A stretch of 26,133 nt of DNA from Flavobacteriaceae bacterium (GCA_947458575.1 CANHBE010000006.1:1-26133); one strand, 5' to 3'; numbered from the stretch's first letter, positions 15,625-23,226 are shown. Numbers and translations are program-made. The notes: a model not told the origin generated them from the sequence alone.

Positions 15625-17076
15625 ATGGCAAGATTCGAATTAAAGCTTCCCAAGATGGGGGAGAGTGTTGCAGAAGCGACAATTACCAATTGGCTCAAGG
15701 AAGTTGGCGACAAAATTGAAGTTGACGAAGCTGTTCTTGAGATTGCAACAGATAAGGTTGATAGTGAAATTCCTTCCGAAGTTTCAGGTGTATTGGTTGA
15801 GAAATTATTTCAAAAAGACGACTTAGTTCAAGTTGGTCAAACCATTGGTATAATCGAAACTACCGTTGATGCCGTCGCTGCGGTACCAGCACAAGTGACG
15901 CCGACAGTTTCAGAGACACCTTTGTCAGCTGCTCCGGCCGTAGAAGCGGTTACCAAGACCGTCGAGACAGCTAGGGCGTTTGTAGCGGCTCCGGTTGCTG
16001 TCAACCCGAGCGTCGCACCTGTCGGTGGACAGGCAGTCGAGGGGCAAACCCAAGATTTTTCCCGTTCAGAGAAGTTTTTTTCGCCATTGGTTCGGAACAT
16101 AGCCAAAGAAGAAGGAATTACAGTAGTCGAATTGGAATCGATTGTAGGTACTGGCAATGAGGGACGAGTGACGAAAAATGATTTGTTAGATTACATTAAA
16201 AATAAAGTAAACAGTCCGATAGCGGCAGCGCCGGTGGCTCCAGCAGCCCAGCAAACAGTTGTCGCACCGAGTGGAGTCGAGGTGCCGCAGCAAACTGTTG
16301 TCGCGCCAAATGCAGTAGCGGCGTCTCAACCGACAACTACCAAAGCAGCTCCAGTTTCTGTTAACGGTCAGGACGAAATTGTCGAAATGGATCGCATGAG
16401 AAAGCTTATTTCTGGCTATATGGTGCAATCCGTGCAAACCTCTGCGCATGTGCAATCATTTATTGAAGTGGATGTGACTGCGATCTGGGATTGGCGAGAG
16501 AAGAACAAGAATGCATTTGAGAAAAGAGAAGGTGAAAAGCTCACTTTTACCCCAATATTCATGGAGATAGTTGCGAAAGCATTGAAAGATTTTCCAATGA
16601 TGAATATTTCTGTCGATGGGGATTATATCATTAAGAAAAAGAATATAAATCTTGGGATGGCAGCGGCGTTGCCGAACGGAAATTTAATTGTGCCGGTAAT
16701 CAAAAATGCGGATCAATTGAATTTATTAGGTATGGCAAAAGCCGTAAACGATTTAGGTAATCGCGCTAAAGCCGGCAAATTAAAGCCAGACGATACCCAA
16801 GGCGGGACTTATACAGTAACAAATGTTGGTACTTTTGGTAGTGTTTTCGGAACGCCAATCATCAATCAACCACAAGTGGGAATTTTAGCTTTAGGTGCTA
16901 TTCGCAAAGTGCCGGCAGTAATCGAAACACCGGAAGGCGACTTTATCGGAATTAGAAAAAAAATGTTCTTGTCGCACAGTTATGATCACCGCGTGGTAGA
17001 TGGTGCTTTGGGCGGAAGTTTCGTAAAACGTGTAGCGGAGTATATGGAAGCGTTTGATGAAAATCGGTCTTTTTAG
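15625..17076 (+). CDS. 2-oxoacid dehydrogenase E2 (dihydrolipoyl acyltransferase), branched-chain type
   Basis: This 483-residue protein is the acyl-transferring core of a 2-oxoacid dehydrogenase complex. The lipoyl domain (1-80) has PKMGESVAEATITNWL and the lipoylated lysine K44 in EIATDKVDSE. An Ala/Pro/Val-rich swinging linker (about 82-145) leads to the E3/E1-binding domain (151-194, FFSPLVRNIAKEEGI...GTGNEGRVTKNDLL). A second linker contains a near-duplicate QQTVVAP unit, and the catalytic domain (245-483) ends with HSYDHRVVDG, giving catalytic H455 and D459. GESVAEATI plus TDKVDSE resembles branched-chain (BkdB-like) E2 rather than pyruvate or 2-oxoglutarate E2. The E1 and E3 genes are not in the window, so that assignment is inferred. 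Confidence 0.93.
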   Translation: MARFELKLPKMGESVAEATITNWLKEVGDKIEVDEAVLEIATDKVDSEIPSEVSGVLVEKLFQKDDLVQVGQTIGIIETTVDAVAAVPAQVTPTVSETPLSAAPAVEAVTKTVETARAFVAAPVAVNPSVAPVGGQAVEGQTQDFSRSEKFFSPLVRNIAKEEGITVVELESIVGTGNEGRVTKNDLLDYIKNKVNSPIAAAPVAPAAQQTVVAPSGVEVPQQTVVAPNAVAASQPTTTKAAPVSVNGQDEIVEMDRMRKLISGYMVQSVQTSAHVQSFIEVDVTAIWDWREKNKNAFEKREGEKLTFTPIFMEIVAKALKDFPMMNISVDGDYIIKKKNINLGMAAALPNGNLIVPVIKNADQLNLLGMAKAVNDLGNRAKAGKLKPDDTQGGTYTVTNVGTFGSVFGTPIINQPQVGILALGAIRKVPAVIETPEGDFIGIRKKMFLSHSYDHRVVDGALGGSFVKRVAEYMEAFDENRSF

Positions 17077-17146
17077 TTTCGTTTATGTTGATTAAATCCT
17101 CTTCTTTTTGATTTGACTTTTAATTATAAACCTTAAATATTATTTT

Positions 17147-17578
17147 ATGAGAAAAATGAGTTCAATAGTTTTTGCAGTAGTGATTAGCACTTCGTTGCTT
17201 TTGAGTAGCTGTGGCGTTATGTTTGGCGGAAGCAAATATCAAGGCAAAATCATTGCAAAGGACCATCCGAATGCACAGATTTATGTAGATGGTGAAAAGT
17301 TAGGTAATGGAGAAGTTACTAGCTTGTTCAAGAGAAATAAAGAGTTGCGTGTTGAACTAAGAGAAGAAGGATGTCAACCCAAAGTACAAGTTTTTCAAAA
17401 CAGATTTAGAACCGGTAACTTTATATTGAGTCTTTTGACTTTCGGACTAGTTGGAATCGCAGTTGATCTAGGGACAGGTGCATCTTATAAACCTGATCAT
17501 AAAGGGAATTCGAATATCAAGAAGCTAAGTGACAAGAACTATGAGTTCACTGTTGAAAATCCGGATTGCAAGAAATAG
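17147..17578 (+). CDS. small lipoprotein of unknown function
   Basis: The 143-residue product has a lipoprotein signal peptide (MRKMSSIVFAVVISTSLLLS then the lipobox LSSC, lipidated Cys22), followed by GGS. A PEGA-like strand pattern (NAQIYVDGEKLGNGEVTSLF...RVELREEGCQPK) leads to a conserved hydrophobic GNFILSLLTFGLVGIAVDLG segment of about 20 residues and a lysine-rich end with CKK. The hydrophobic stretch with TGASYKPDH recalls small Bacteroidota lipoproteins related to secreted or phage-like TIGR families. I cannot give a function. It should be anchored to a membrane facing the periplasm. It is followed closely by a strong terminator. Confidence 0.85.
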   Translation: MRKMSSIVFAVVISTSLLLSSCGVMFGGSKYQGKIIAKDHPNAQIYVDGEKLGNGEVTSLFKRNKELRVELREEGCQPKVQVFQNRFRTGNFILSLLTFGLVGIAVDLGTGASYKPDHKGNSNIKKLSDKNYEFTVENPDCKK

Positions 17579-17600
17579 TTTTCAGTCTAATAATTATAGA

Positions 17601-17630
17601 AAGCCTCTTTATTTTGAAGAGGCTTTTTTA
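17601..17630 (+). terminator. intrinsic terminator of the lipoprotein gene
   Basis: AAGCCTCTT (17601-17609) and AAGAGGCTT (17617-17625) form a perfect 9-bp stem with a 7-base loop, followed by more Ts. It lies 22 bases after the stop. Confidence 0.88.
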
Positions 17631-17665
17631 TTTAGTTTGTCCTAATTATTCATTATTAATTCCAT

Positions 17666-17673
17666 TATCTTTA
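17666..17673 (+). promoter_or_regulatory. possible -7 box of the exonuclease gene
   Basis: TATCTTTA followed by CGG matches TAnnTTTG in 7 of 8 positions, 18 bases before the ATG at 17692. A competing candidate, TTAGTTTG at 17632-17639, directly follows the upstream terminator. Confidence 0.35.
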
Positions 17674-17691
17674 CGGCCCTAAAACGAAACA

Positions 17692-18468
17692 ATGGAACTC
17701 AAACTCAATAAACCGATTTGCTTTTTTGATCTTGAAACCACGGGAATTGACGTGGCCAAGGACCGTATAGTTGAGATTTCAGTTCTCAAAGTATTTCCAA
17801 ATGGGAATAAAGAAAGCAAAACCTGGTTGGTCAATCCTGAAATGACGATACCGCCACAAGCCGTCGCTGTACATGGAATCAGTAACGAGAAGGTGGCAAA
17901 TGAGCCTACTTTTACGGAATTGGCGCATCAAATTCACAATATGATAAAGGATAGCGACTTGAGTGGTTTTAACTCAGATCGTTTCGACATACCATTGCTG
18001 GCCGAAGAATTGCTTCGTGCCGGCGTTGATTTTGACATGAAGAATCGCGTTTCTGTGGATGTGCAAACGATTTTCCATAAGATGGAAGAGCGAACATTAG
18101 CAGCAGCCGTAAAATTTTACTGTGGAAAATCATTAGAAAATGCGCACTCTGCAGAAGCAGACACAATGGCGACATACGAAATCTTGAAGGCACAACTCGA
18201 TCGTTATCCGGAATTGGAGAACGACATGAAGTCACTGGCAGAATTTACAACACGAAAGCGCAGTGCAGATTTCGCAGGATTCATTTTATATGATCAAGAT
18301 GGGGAAGAAATTTTCTCTTTTGGAAAACACAAAGGTGCCAAGGTAGAGAAGGTTTTGGAAGACGAACCGGGTTATTTTGGTTGGATTCAAAACGCAGATT
18401 TTCCTTTATATACGAAGAAAGTGTTGACAGCAATTAAACTGCGAAAATTCAACAACAAGTTGTCGTGA
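17692..18468 (+). CDS. DEDDh 3'-5' exonuclease, DnaQ-like
   Basis: This 258-residue DEDDh exonuclease is related to the proofreading epsilon subunit of DNA polymerase III and to RNase T. The catalytic set is visible: D13 and E15 in FFDLETTG, D99 in GFNSDRFDIPLL, and H152 and D157 in AHSAEADTMA. After the nuclease domain (about 8-175) comes a C-terminal DUF3820-like segment, FSFGKHKGAKVEKVLEDEPG YFGWI, often attached to Bacteroidota exonucleases. No polymerase gene is adjacent, so replication, repair and RNA processing roles all remain possible. The start at 17692 fits the family and a nearby -7 box. It is soluble and monocistronic, with inverted-repeat element copy 3 beginning 47 bases downstream. 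Confidence 0.92.
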   Translation: MELKLNKPICFFDLETTGIDVAKDRIVEISVLKVFPNGNKESKTWLVNPEMTIPPQAVAVHGISNEKVANEPTFTELAHQIHNMIKDSDLSGFNSDRFDIPLLAEELLRAGVDFDMKNRVSVDVQTIFHKMEERTLAAAVKFYCGKSLENAHSAEADTMATYEILKAQLDRYPELENDMKSLAEFTTRKRSADFAGFILYDQDGEEIFSFGKHKGAKVEKVLEDEPGYFGWIQNADFPLYTKKVLTAIKLRKFNNKLS

Positions 18469-18514
18469 GGTAGCAGCGTAAATGAATTAATCAATTCGTT
18501 TTCCGCAATCAGAA

Positions 18515-18618
18515 GCCCTAGCCCTGATGGCAGCGGCATCCTTTTCTAAACCCTTTCAGAGTTCAAAACTCTGAAAAGGTTTGGAAAAGATACAGCGAAC
18601 AGCAGGTTCCCGGCTCCT
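18515..18618. repeat. flavobacterial inverted-repeat element, copy 3
   Basis: It starts GCCCTAGCCCTGATGGCAGC and GGCATCCTTTT, and ends AAAAGATACAGCGAACAGC then AGGTTCCCGGCTCCT. This is the reverse orientation of copies 2, 4 and 5. Its interior is another hairpin: 16-base arms at 18548-18563 and 18567-18582 (AAACCCTTTCAGAGTT and its complement, one mismatch) with a CAA loop. The rest of the 238-base gap has GACAACTGACAAATCACAAC-type units and a duplicated CAATAAACAA before the FAH start. Confidence 0.85.
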
Positions 18619-18706
18619 CAACCGACAACTGACAAATCACAACTGGCAACAATGGCACGAGTGAAGCGACTGCACGACACCAATAAACAACAATAAACAA
18701 GAACGA

Positions 18707-19318
18707 GTGAAATTAATCTGCATAGGTCGTAATTACGCCAAACATATCGAAGAATTACAAAACGAAAGACCTGACGAACCGGTCGTTTTTCTCAAACCAG
18801 ATTCTGCCATCTTGCTCAAGCAACATCCTTTTGTGATTCCGGAGTTTTCGAATGACATTCATCACGAGATCGAACTGATTGTAAAAATTTGCAAAGTCGG
18901 AAAATATATCGATACGAAATTTGCGCATCAGTATTACGATGAAATCAGCGTTGGTGTTGATTTTACAGCGCGTGACCTTCAACAAAAGTTAAAGGAAAAA
19001 GGCTTACCGTGGGAAAAAGCAAAGGCATTTGACGGTTCAGCGGTTATAGGTAGCTTTATATCGAAAAAAGTTTTTAGTTCGGTAGAAAGTATTAATTTTG
19101 AACTCAAGAATAACGGAAAAACAGTGCAAAAAGGTAATTCTAGCCTGATGCTGTGGAAAATTGACGAACTTATTTCATACGTTTCTCAATACTTTACGCT
19201 CAAAATCGGAGATATTATTTTTACTGGAACACCGGAAGGCGTTGCAGTCGTTCAACCCAATGATGTCCTTGAAGGATACATTGAGAATAATAAAGTTTTT
19301 AGAATTAATATTAAATAA
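18707..19318 (+). CDS. fumarylacetoacetate hydrolase (FAH) family protein
   Basis: The 203-residue protein starts with GTG (MKLICIGRNYAKHIEEL) and is the stand-alone C-terminal domain type of FAH family. Members hydrolyse or decarboxylate acylpyruvates and related 2-oxoacids; oxaloacetate is a substrate of some. Metal ligands are visible as E54 and E56 (HHEIEL) and D85 (GVDFTARDLQ). Further family motifs are LPWEKAKAFDGSAVIG and IIFTGTPEGV. No aromatic degradation gene is nearby, so the substrate is open. The GTG start is supported because the conserved CIGRNY motif lies only five residues in. Its stop is two bases before the Hpt ATG, so the two are almost certainly co-transcribed. Confidence 0.92.
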   Translation: MKLICIGRNYAKHIEELQNERPDEPVVFLKPDSAILLKQHPFVIPEFSNDIHHEIELIVKICKVGKYIDTKFAHQYYDEISVGVDFTARDLQQKLKEKGLPWEKAKAFDGSAVIGSFISKKVFSSVESINFELKNNGKTVQKGNSSLMLWKIDELISYVSQYFTLKIGDIIFTGTPEGVAVVQPNDVLEGYIENNKVFRINIK

Positions 19319-19320
19319 TC

Positions 19321-19665
19321 ATGGCCCTAAATTACAACCTATCTAAAGTTTATGCGTTGTCAGACAATGATGCTGATTTCGTCAACCAAATCATTACGCT
19401 TTTCGTCACCGAAGTTCCACAAGATTTAACCCAAATCAAATTAGGAATTAAGACTAAAGACCACAAATTAGCCTATGCCTATGCGCACAAAATAAAGCCA
19501 ACATTGGATTTATTAGGAATGGATCAAGCGTTTCAAGAAATTCTTCAAATTGAAGCTTGGACCAAAGCAGAGGGAAAGAAGAAAGAAATTAAGGCGACCT
19601 ACGACAGCGTAGAATCGCAAATTGAAAAAGCGGTAAAAGAGATTACAAAAGATTTTGAATTGTAA
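19321..19665 (+). CDS. orphan Hpt (histidine phosphotransfer) domain protein
   Basis: The 114-residue all-helical protein consists of a single Hpt domain. Histidine 56 lies in YAHKIKPTLDLLGM, which fits the Hpt consensus AHxLKxxxxxLG around the phospho-accepting histidine. Hpt proteins relay phosphate between response-regulator receiver domains in multi-step phosphorelays. No histidine kinase or response regulator is encoded in the window; its only close neighbour is the FAH enzyme, two bases upstream. Whether the pairing has functional meaning is unknown. It is cytoplasmic, and length is normal for a free Hpt. Inverted-repeat element copy 4 starts three bases after its stop and probably forms the 3' end of the message. 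Confidence 0.9.
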   Translation: MALNYNLSKVYALSDNDADFVNQIITLFVTEVPQDLTQIKLGIKTKDHKLAYAYAHKIKPTLDLLGMDQAFQEILQIEAWTKAEGKKKEIKATYDSVESQIEKAVKEITKDFEL

Positions 19666-19668
19666 TGA

Positions 19669-19815
19669 GGAGCTAATCCTGCTGTCCGCTATATCTTTTT
19701 TAAAACCCTTTCATAGTTCCAAACTCTGAAAGGGTTTATATCTCAAGTTTTAAACTTATATTACTCGTGCTGAAAAGGGTTTTAAAAAAGGATGCCGCTG
19801 CCATCAGGGCTAGGG
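19669..19815. repeat. flavobacterial inverted-repeat element, copy 4
   Basis: It begins GGAGCTAATCCTGCTGTCC then GCTATATCTTTTTT and ends AAAAAAGGATGCCGCTGCCA then TCAGGGCTAGGG. Outer arms TTTTTTAAAACCCTTT pair with their complement near 19774. Nested inside is the same AAACCCTTTCATAGTT / AACTCTGAAAGGGTTT hairpin (19703-19737) as in copy 3, and a small AAGTTTTAAACTT palindrome. It is opposite in orientation to copy 3 and lies immediately after the Hpt gene. Confidence 0.88.
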
Positions 19816-19885
19816 TATCCGATTAAGATATAAAACCTTTGTAACTTGGCGATTTAGGTCCTTAATAACTCTAGCAACCAAAATA

Positions 19886-21136
19886 ATGCAAGCAACCATA
19901 GTTACTATTGGAGACGAAATCTTAATCGGACAAATTGTCGACACGAATTCGGGGTACATTGCAAAAGCATTAGATAAGATTGGTGTTGCAGTGAAGGAAA
20001 TGATTTCGATTGCTGACGATAAGAATGCTATCTTGGATACATTTTCCCGCCTGCAAAATCAAGTTGATTTCGTTATTGTTACCGGTGGTTTAGGTCCAAC
20101 TAAAGACGATATCACCAAACATACATTTTGTCATTATTTCAACGACGAACTTGTTTTGAACGAATCGGTATTGACTCATGTCAAATCGATTATTGAAGGT
20201 TTTTATAAGCGTCCAATCACCCAATTAAATAAGGATCAAGCATTGGTTCCTTCTAAATGTACCGTTTTGCATAATGCAATGGGTACAGCTCCCGGAATGT
20301 GGATGAAAAAAGAACGGACAGTGTTTATTTCGTTGCCTGGAGTTCCGTATGAGATGAAGTATTTGGTAGACAGTGAAATTATTCCTAAGATCGTGCGTGA
20401 ATACGAGCGTCCTTATATTATGCATAAAACCATTCTCACTTACGGAGAAGGAGAGAGCAAAATAGCAGAGCGAATAGAGTCATGGGAGAGTAGTTTACCG
20501 CCTTTTATCAAATTGGCGTATTTGCCTAGTCCGGGTAAAGTGCGTTTGCGACTTTCAGCCAGAGGAACAGACAAAAGAACTCTTGAAGATGCACTTGAGC
20601 AGAACATTGTGTCACTAACTCAAATTATAGGTGATATTATTGTCGGTTTTGATGAAGGTGAAACGATAGAAGTAGTCATTGGAAGACTGCTTACGAGTAA
20701 GAATAAGACGCTGGCAACGGCGGAAAGCTGCACAGGAGGAAAGATCGCTCAAGTCTTAACCGCTGTCTCGGGAGCATCTCATTATTTTAGAGGCAGTGTC
20801 GTTCCTTATGCTACAGAGACCAAGACAACTGTTCTAGGTATTTCGCCTTCCTTGATTGCGAAACATACTGTGGTCAGTGCAGAGGTTGCCCAAGCCATGG
20901 CGATAGCAGTGAAGCAATTGATGCAAACAGATTTTGCCATTGCTACGACCGGAAATGCAGGTCCGACAAAAGGCGATTCTCACGTCGACATTGGAACAGT
21001 CTTTATCGCTTTGGCAACCCATGATGATGTAATTGTTCAGGAGTTTAATTTCGGAGAACCTCGCGACAAGGTAATTGAGCGAGCGGTTAACAAGAGCCTT
21101 GAAATATTACAAAAAGAGCTGATGAAGAATCCATAA
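19886..21136 (+). CDS. cinA: CinA family protein (nicotinamide-nucleotide amidohydrolase type)
   Basis: The 416-residue protein joins an N-terminal MoaB/MogA-like domain (1-170: VTIGDEILIGQIVDTN and TGGLGPTKDD at 66-75) to a C-terminal CinA/PncC domain (about 255-416). In characterised relatives the latter deamidates NMN and the former hydrolyses ADP-ribose, linking the protein to pyridine nucleotide recycling. The PncC-type AESCTGG is at 279-285, and ATTGNAGPTKGD is the other conserved loop. The family is also named competence/damage-inducible, but no recA or competence gene is nearby. Length is normal. It is separated by a repeat element from Hpt and by 165 bases from rpmB, a gap with no clear terminator. 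Confidence 0.95.
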   Translation: MQATIVTIGDEILIGQIVDTNSGYIAKALDKIGVAVKEMISIADDKNAILDTFSRLQNQVDFVIVTGGLGPTKDDITKHTFCHYFNDELVLNESVLTHVKSIIEGFYKRPITQLNKDQALVPSKCTVLHNAMGTAPGMWMKKERTVFISLPGVPYEMKYLVDSEIIPKIVREYERPYIMHKTILTYGEGESKIAERIESWESSLPPFIKLAYLPSPGKVRLRLSARGTDKRTLEDALEQNIVSLTQIIGDIIVGFDEGETIEVVIGRLLTSKNKTLATAESCTGGKIAQVLTAVSGASHYFRGSVVPYATETKTTVLGISPSLIAKHTVVSAEVAQAMAIAVKQLMQTDFAIATTGNAGPTKGDSHVDIGTVFIALATHDDVIVQEFNFGEPRDKVIERAVNKSLEILQKELMKNP

Positions 21137-21234
21137 AAACCTTTGAGATTGCATGTTTTTTTTGTTTGAAATATGCGTTCTTTTTGCAGTCGAAAATGCG
21201 AATAAAAAAAAAGCTAAAAATGTACTTTAATTAT

Positions 21235-21265
21235 TTTGAAGAAAGGTTTATTTTTCTTTTCTTTG
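21235..21265 (+). promoter_or_regulatory. promoter of the rpmB-rpmG-DUF4295 operon
   Basis: TTTG (21235-21238), 19 bases, then TTTCTTTG (21258-21265), followed by CACC. The spacing matches the Bacteroidota promoter exactly; the -7 box has one mismatch. The ATG of rpmB is 36 bases downstream. The rest of the gap after cinA is AT-rich without another feature. Confidence 0.6.
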
Positions 21266-21301
21266 CACCCTCGATTTGAATAACGATAAAAGAAAAGCAA
21301 A

Positions 21302-21538
21302 ATGTCAAGAGTTTGTGACCTTACAGGTAAAAGAGCTATGGTGGGAAATAACGTTTCTCACGCGATGAACAAAACTAAGAGAAAGTTTTCTGTCAACTTA
21401 GTTAAAAAGCGTTTTTATCTTCCTGAAGAAGACCGTTGGATTACGCTACGAGTGGCGGCATCAACTATCAAAACTATAAACAAAAACGGAATTTCTGCTG
21501 TTTTGAAAAAAGCACAGTCAGAAGGGTTTATCCGATAA
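21302..21538 (+). CDS. rpmB: 50S ribosomal protein L28
   Basis: L28 is a small basic protein of the large ribosomal subunit. The 78 residues begin MSRVCDLTGKRAMVGNNVSH, the standard L28 start, and continue NKTKRKFSVNLVKKRFYLPE and the conserved LRVAASTIKTINKNG. Only one cysteine is present (C5, CDLTGK), so this is a zinc-free form lacking the CxxC pairs. Length is typical for Bacteroidota. It is first in a short operon, 30 bases before rpmG. Confidence 0.98.
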   Translation: MSRVCDLTGKRAMVGNNVSHAMNKTKRKFSVNLVKKRFYLPEEDRWITLRVAASTIKTINKNGISAVLKKAQSEGFIR

Positions 21539-21568
21539 TCCGTTATCAAATAATAATACGACGAAACG

Positions 21569-21751
21569 ATGGCAAAGAAAGGTAATAGAATTCAGGTAAT
21601 TTTAGAGTGTACTGAGCACAAGACTTCTGGTGTTCCAGGTACGTCACGATATATTACAACGAAAAACAAGAAAAATACTCCTGACAGATTAGAGATAAAG
21701 AAATTTAATCCTATTTTGAAGAGAGTTACCGTTCACAAAGAAATTAAATAA
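21569..21751 (+). CDS. rpmG: 50S ribosomal protein L33
   Basis: The 60-residue L33 starts MAKKGNRIQVILECTEHKTS and contains the family core TSRYITTKNKKNTPDRLEIKKFNP. Only the first cysteine of the usual CxxC zinc pairs remains, making this the cysteine-poor (C-minus) form. Together with the zinc-free L28 this suggests a ribosome set that does not need zinc here. It lies between rpmB and the DUF4295 gene in the conserved Bacteroidota order. Confidence 0.98.
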   Translation: MAKKGNRIQVILECTEHKTSGVPGTSRYITTKNKKNTPDRLEIKKFNPILKRVTVHKEIK

Positions 21752-21821
21752 TTTAATGTTCTTTTGAATCTCAAAATTAAGATTTGCGATTTATAAAGTT
21801 CAAATAATACACTGAAAAGTC

Positions 21822-21974
21822 ATGGCAAAGAAAACCGTTGCAACGCTACAAACATCATCGAAGAGATTATCAAAAGCCATCAAAATGGTTAAGTCTCCTA
21901 AAACCGGTGCGTACACTTTCGTGGAGTCAATTATGGCTCCTGAGTTGGTGGATGAGTTCTTGAAAAAGAAGTAA
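21822..21974 (+). CDS. DUF4295 family protein (50 aa)
   Basis: A 50-residue basic protein: MAKKTVATLQTSSKRLSKAI, then KMVKSPKTGAYTFVESIMAP and a KKK C-terminus. It belongs to DUF4295, found next to rpmB and rpmG throughout Bacteroidota, and is presumed ribosome-associated from that context and its charge. Its start is 70 bases after the rpmG stop, and a clear terminator follows 22 bases after its own stop, so it closes the operon. No biochemical function has been demonstrated to my knowledge. Confidence 0.92.
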   Translation: MAKKTVATLQTSSKRLSKAIKMVKSPKTGAYTFVESIMAPELVDEFLKKK

Positions 21975-21996
21975 TTCTATTTACATTATATTGGAT

Positions 21997-22025
21997 AGCT
22001 ACTTTCTTGCGAAGGTAGCTTTTTT
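21997..22025 (+). terminator. intrinsic terminator of the rpmB operon
   Basis: AGCTACTTTC (21997-22006) and GAAGGTAGCT (22011-22020) form a 10-bp stem with one G-U pair and a TTGC loop, followed by five Ts. Confidence 0.88.
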
Positions 22026-22031
22026 ATTTTC

Positions 22032-22039
22032 TATATTTG
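22032..22039 (+). promoter_or_regulatory. predicted -7 box of ftsY
   Basis: TATATTTG followed by TGTGC is a full match to TAnnTTTG, only 11 bases after the preceding terminator stem. It would give ftsY a leader of about 100 bases. Within that leader only a tiny CCCG-T-CGGG hairpin (about 22098-22106) is visible. Confidence 0.5.
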
Positions 22040-22148
22040 TGTGCTTATTCTAAGATGATATTGCTTTATTTGAGAAGAGTAATGTGAGTCTGAAATGCCC
22101 GTCGGGTATATATTTTTTTGATATTTTGTCATTGTAAACATAAGTCTA

Positions 22149-23129
22149 ATGAGTTTTTTTAAAAGAATTTTTTCATCCGGATCTAAAGAACCCGTTTTTA
22201 ACGATGATCAAAAGGAAGTTCTTGACAAAGGCCTTGAGAAATCAAAGACATCTTTCTTCGCTAAACTTACCAAAGCAATCGCTGGAAAGTCAAAGGTTGA
22301 TGATGAAGTGTTGGATAATCTGGAAGAGATCTTGGTCGCCTCGGATGTTGGTGTTGCCACAACCCTAAAAATTATCGAACGCATCGAAAAAAGAGTTGCG
22401 GAGGACAAGTATTTAGGAACCGAGGAATTGAATCAAATTTTACGAGAGGAGATATCCGGCTTGCTTTCGGAAACCAATCTAGGCGAAGCATCCGAGTTTG
22501 TTGTTCCAATTGATACTAAGCCATATGTTATTATGGTAGTAGGTGTTAATGGCGTAGGAAAAACAACTACAATTGGTAAATTGGCGTATCAGTTTAAGAA
22601 AAAAGGATACAAGGTGGTGCTTGGTGCAGCTGATACATTTCGTGCTGCCGCTATTGATCAACTTCAGATTTGGGCAGATCGCGTAGGTGTTCCTTTAGTC
22701 AAACAACAGATGGGTAGTGACCCGGCGTCAGTTGCCTTTGATACTTTGCAAAGTGCCGTAGCTCAGGATGCTGATATTGTTATTATTGATACTGCCGGTC
22801 GTTTGCATAATAAAGTCAATTTGATGACGGAGCTAAGCAAAGTGAAGCGTGTGATGCAGAAAGTTGTGGCAGACACTCCCAATGATGTCTTGTTGGTTCT
22901 TGATGGCTCAACCGGACAAAATGCCTTCGAACAAGCAAAGCAGTTTACTGCTGCTACTGAGGTCACGGCTTTAGCGGTAACTAAATTAGATGGAACGGCA
23001 AAAGGCGGCGTTGTTATTGGAATTTCTGATCAGTTTCAAATACCAGTTAAGTACATTGGTGTTGGTGAAGGATTAGAAGACTTGCAGGTATTCAATAAAT
23101 ACGAGTTTGTAGATTCTTTTTTCAAATAG
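22149..23129 (+). CDS. ftsY: signal recognition particle receptor FtsY
   Basis: FtsY is the membrane-associated GTPase that docks SRP-ribosome complexes at SecYEG. The 326-residue protein has a short N-terminal basic amphipathic start (MSFFKRIFSS) in place of the long acidic A domain of E. coli, then the N domain helices (about 25-120). The G domain motifs are GVNGVGKTT at 132-140, the insertion-box DTFRAAAIDQL at 162-172, DTAGR at 214-218 and TKLDG at 278-282. The end GLEDLQVFNKYEFVDSFF is typical of FtsY. It stands alone between two intrinsic terminators after the ribosomal protein genes, as in other Bacteroidota. Confidence 0.97.
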   Translation: MSFFKRIFSSGSKEPVFNDDQKEVLDKGLEKSKTSFFAKLTKAIAGKSKVDDEVLDNLEEILVASDVGVATTLKIIERIEKRVAEDKYLGTEELNQILREEISGLLSETNLGEASEFVVPIDTKPYVIMVVGVNGVGKTTTIGKLAYQFKKKGYKVVLGAADTFRAAAIDQLQIWADRVGVPLVKQQMGSDPASVAFDTLQSAVAQDADIVIIDTAGRLHNKVNLMTELSKVKRVMQKVVADTPNDVLLVLDGSTGQNAFEQAKQFTAATEVTALAVTKLDGTAKGGVVIGISDQFQIPVKYIGVGEGLEDLQVFNKYEFVDSFFK

Positions 23130-23152
23130 AATTGTACAATTTTTGAATTGGT

Positions 23153-23189
23153 AAAAAAGAGCAGTTTTATTTAAAAATCGCTCTTTTTT
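23153..23189 (+). terminator. intrinsic terminator of ftsY
   Basis: AAAAAAGAGC (23153-23162) and GCTCTTTTTT (23180-23189) are perfect 10-base arms. The interior, AGTTTTATTTAAAAATC, can pair further, making one long hairpin ending in a T-tract. The A-rich arm makes it potentially active in both directions. Confidence 0.85.
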
Positions 23190-23193
23190 CATT

Positions 23194-23201
23194 TAACTTT
23201 A
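23194..23201 (+). promoter_or_regulatory. possible -7 box of the lipocalin-like/DUF721 pair
   Basis: TAACTTTA followed by GTGAC matches TAnnTTTG in 7 of 8 positions, 4 bases after the ftsY terminator and 25 bases before the ATG at 23227. No TTTG is present at -33; that region lies in the hairpin. Confidence 0.4.
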
Positions 23202-23226
23202 GTGACTTCAAAAGTACAGATATATA

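Noticed and set aside
18515..19815. Composite transposon carrying FAH and Hpt
   Set aside because: No transposase, no clear target-site duplication at the outer edges, and the same element occurs singly elsewhere in the window.
22040..22148. Riboswitch or leader peptide before ftsY
   Set aside because: The predicted leader is about 100 bases, but only a 4-bp CCCG/CGGG stem and no convincing small frame are visible.
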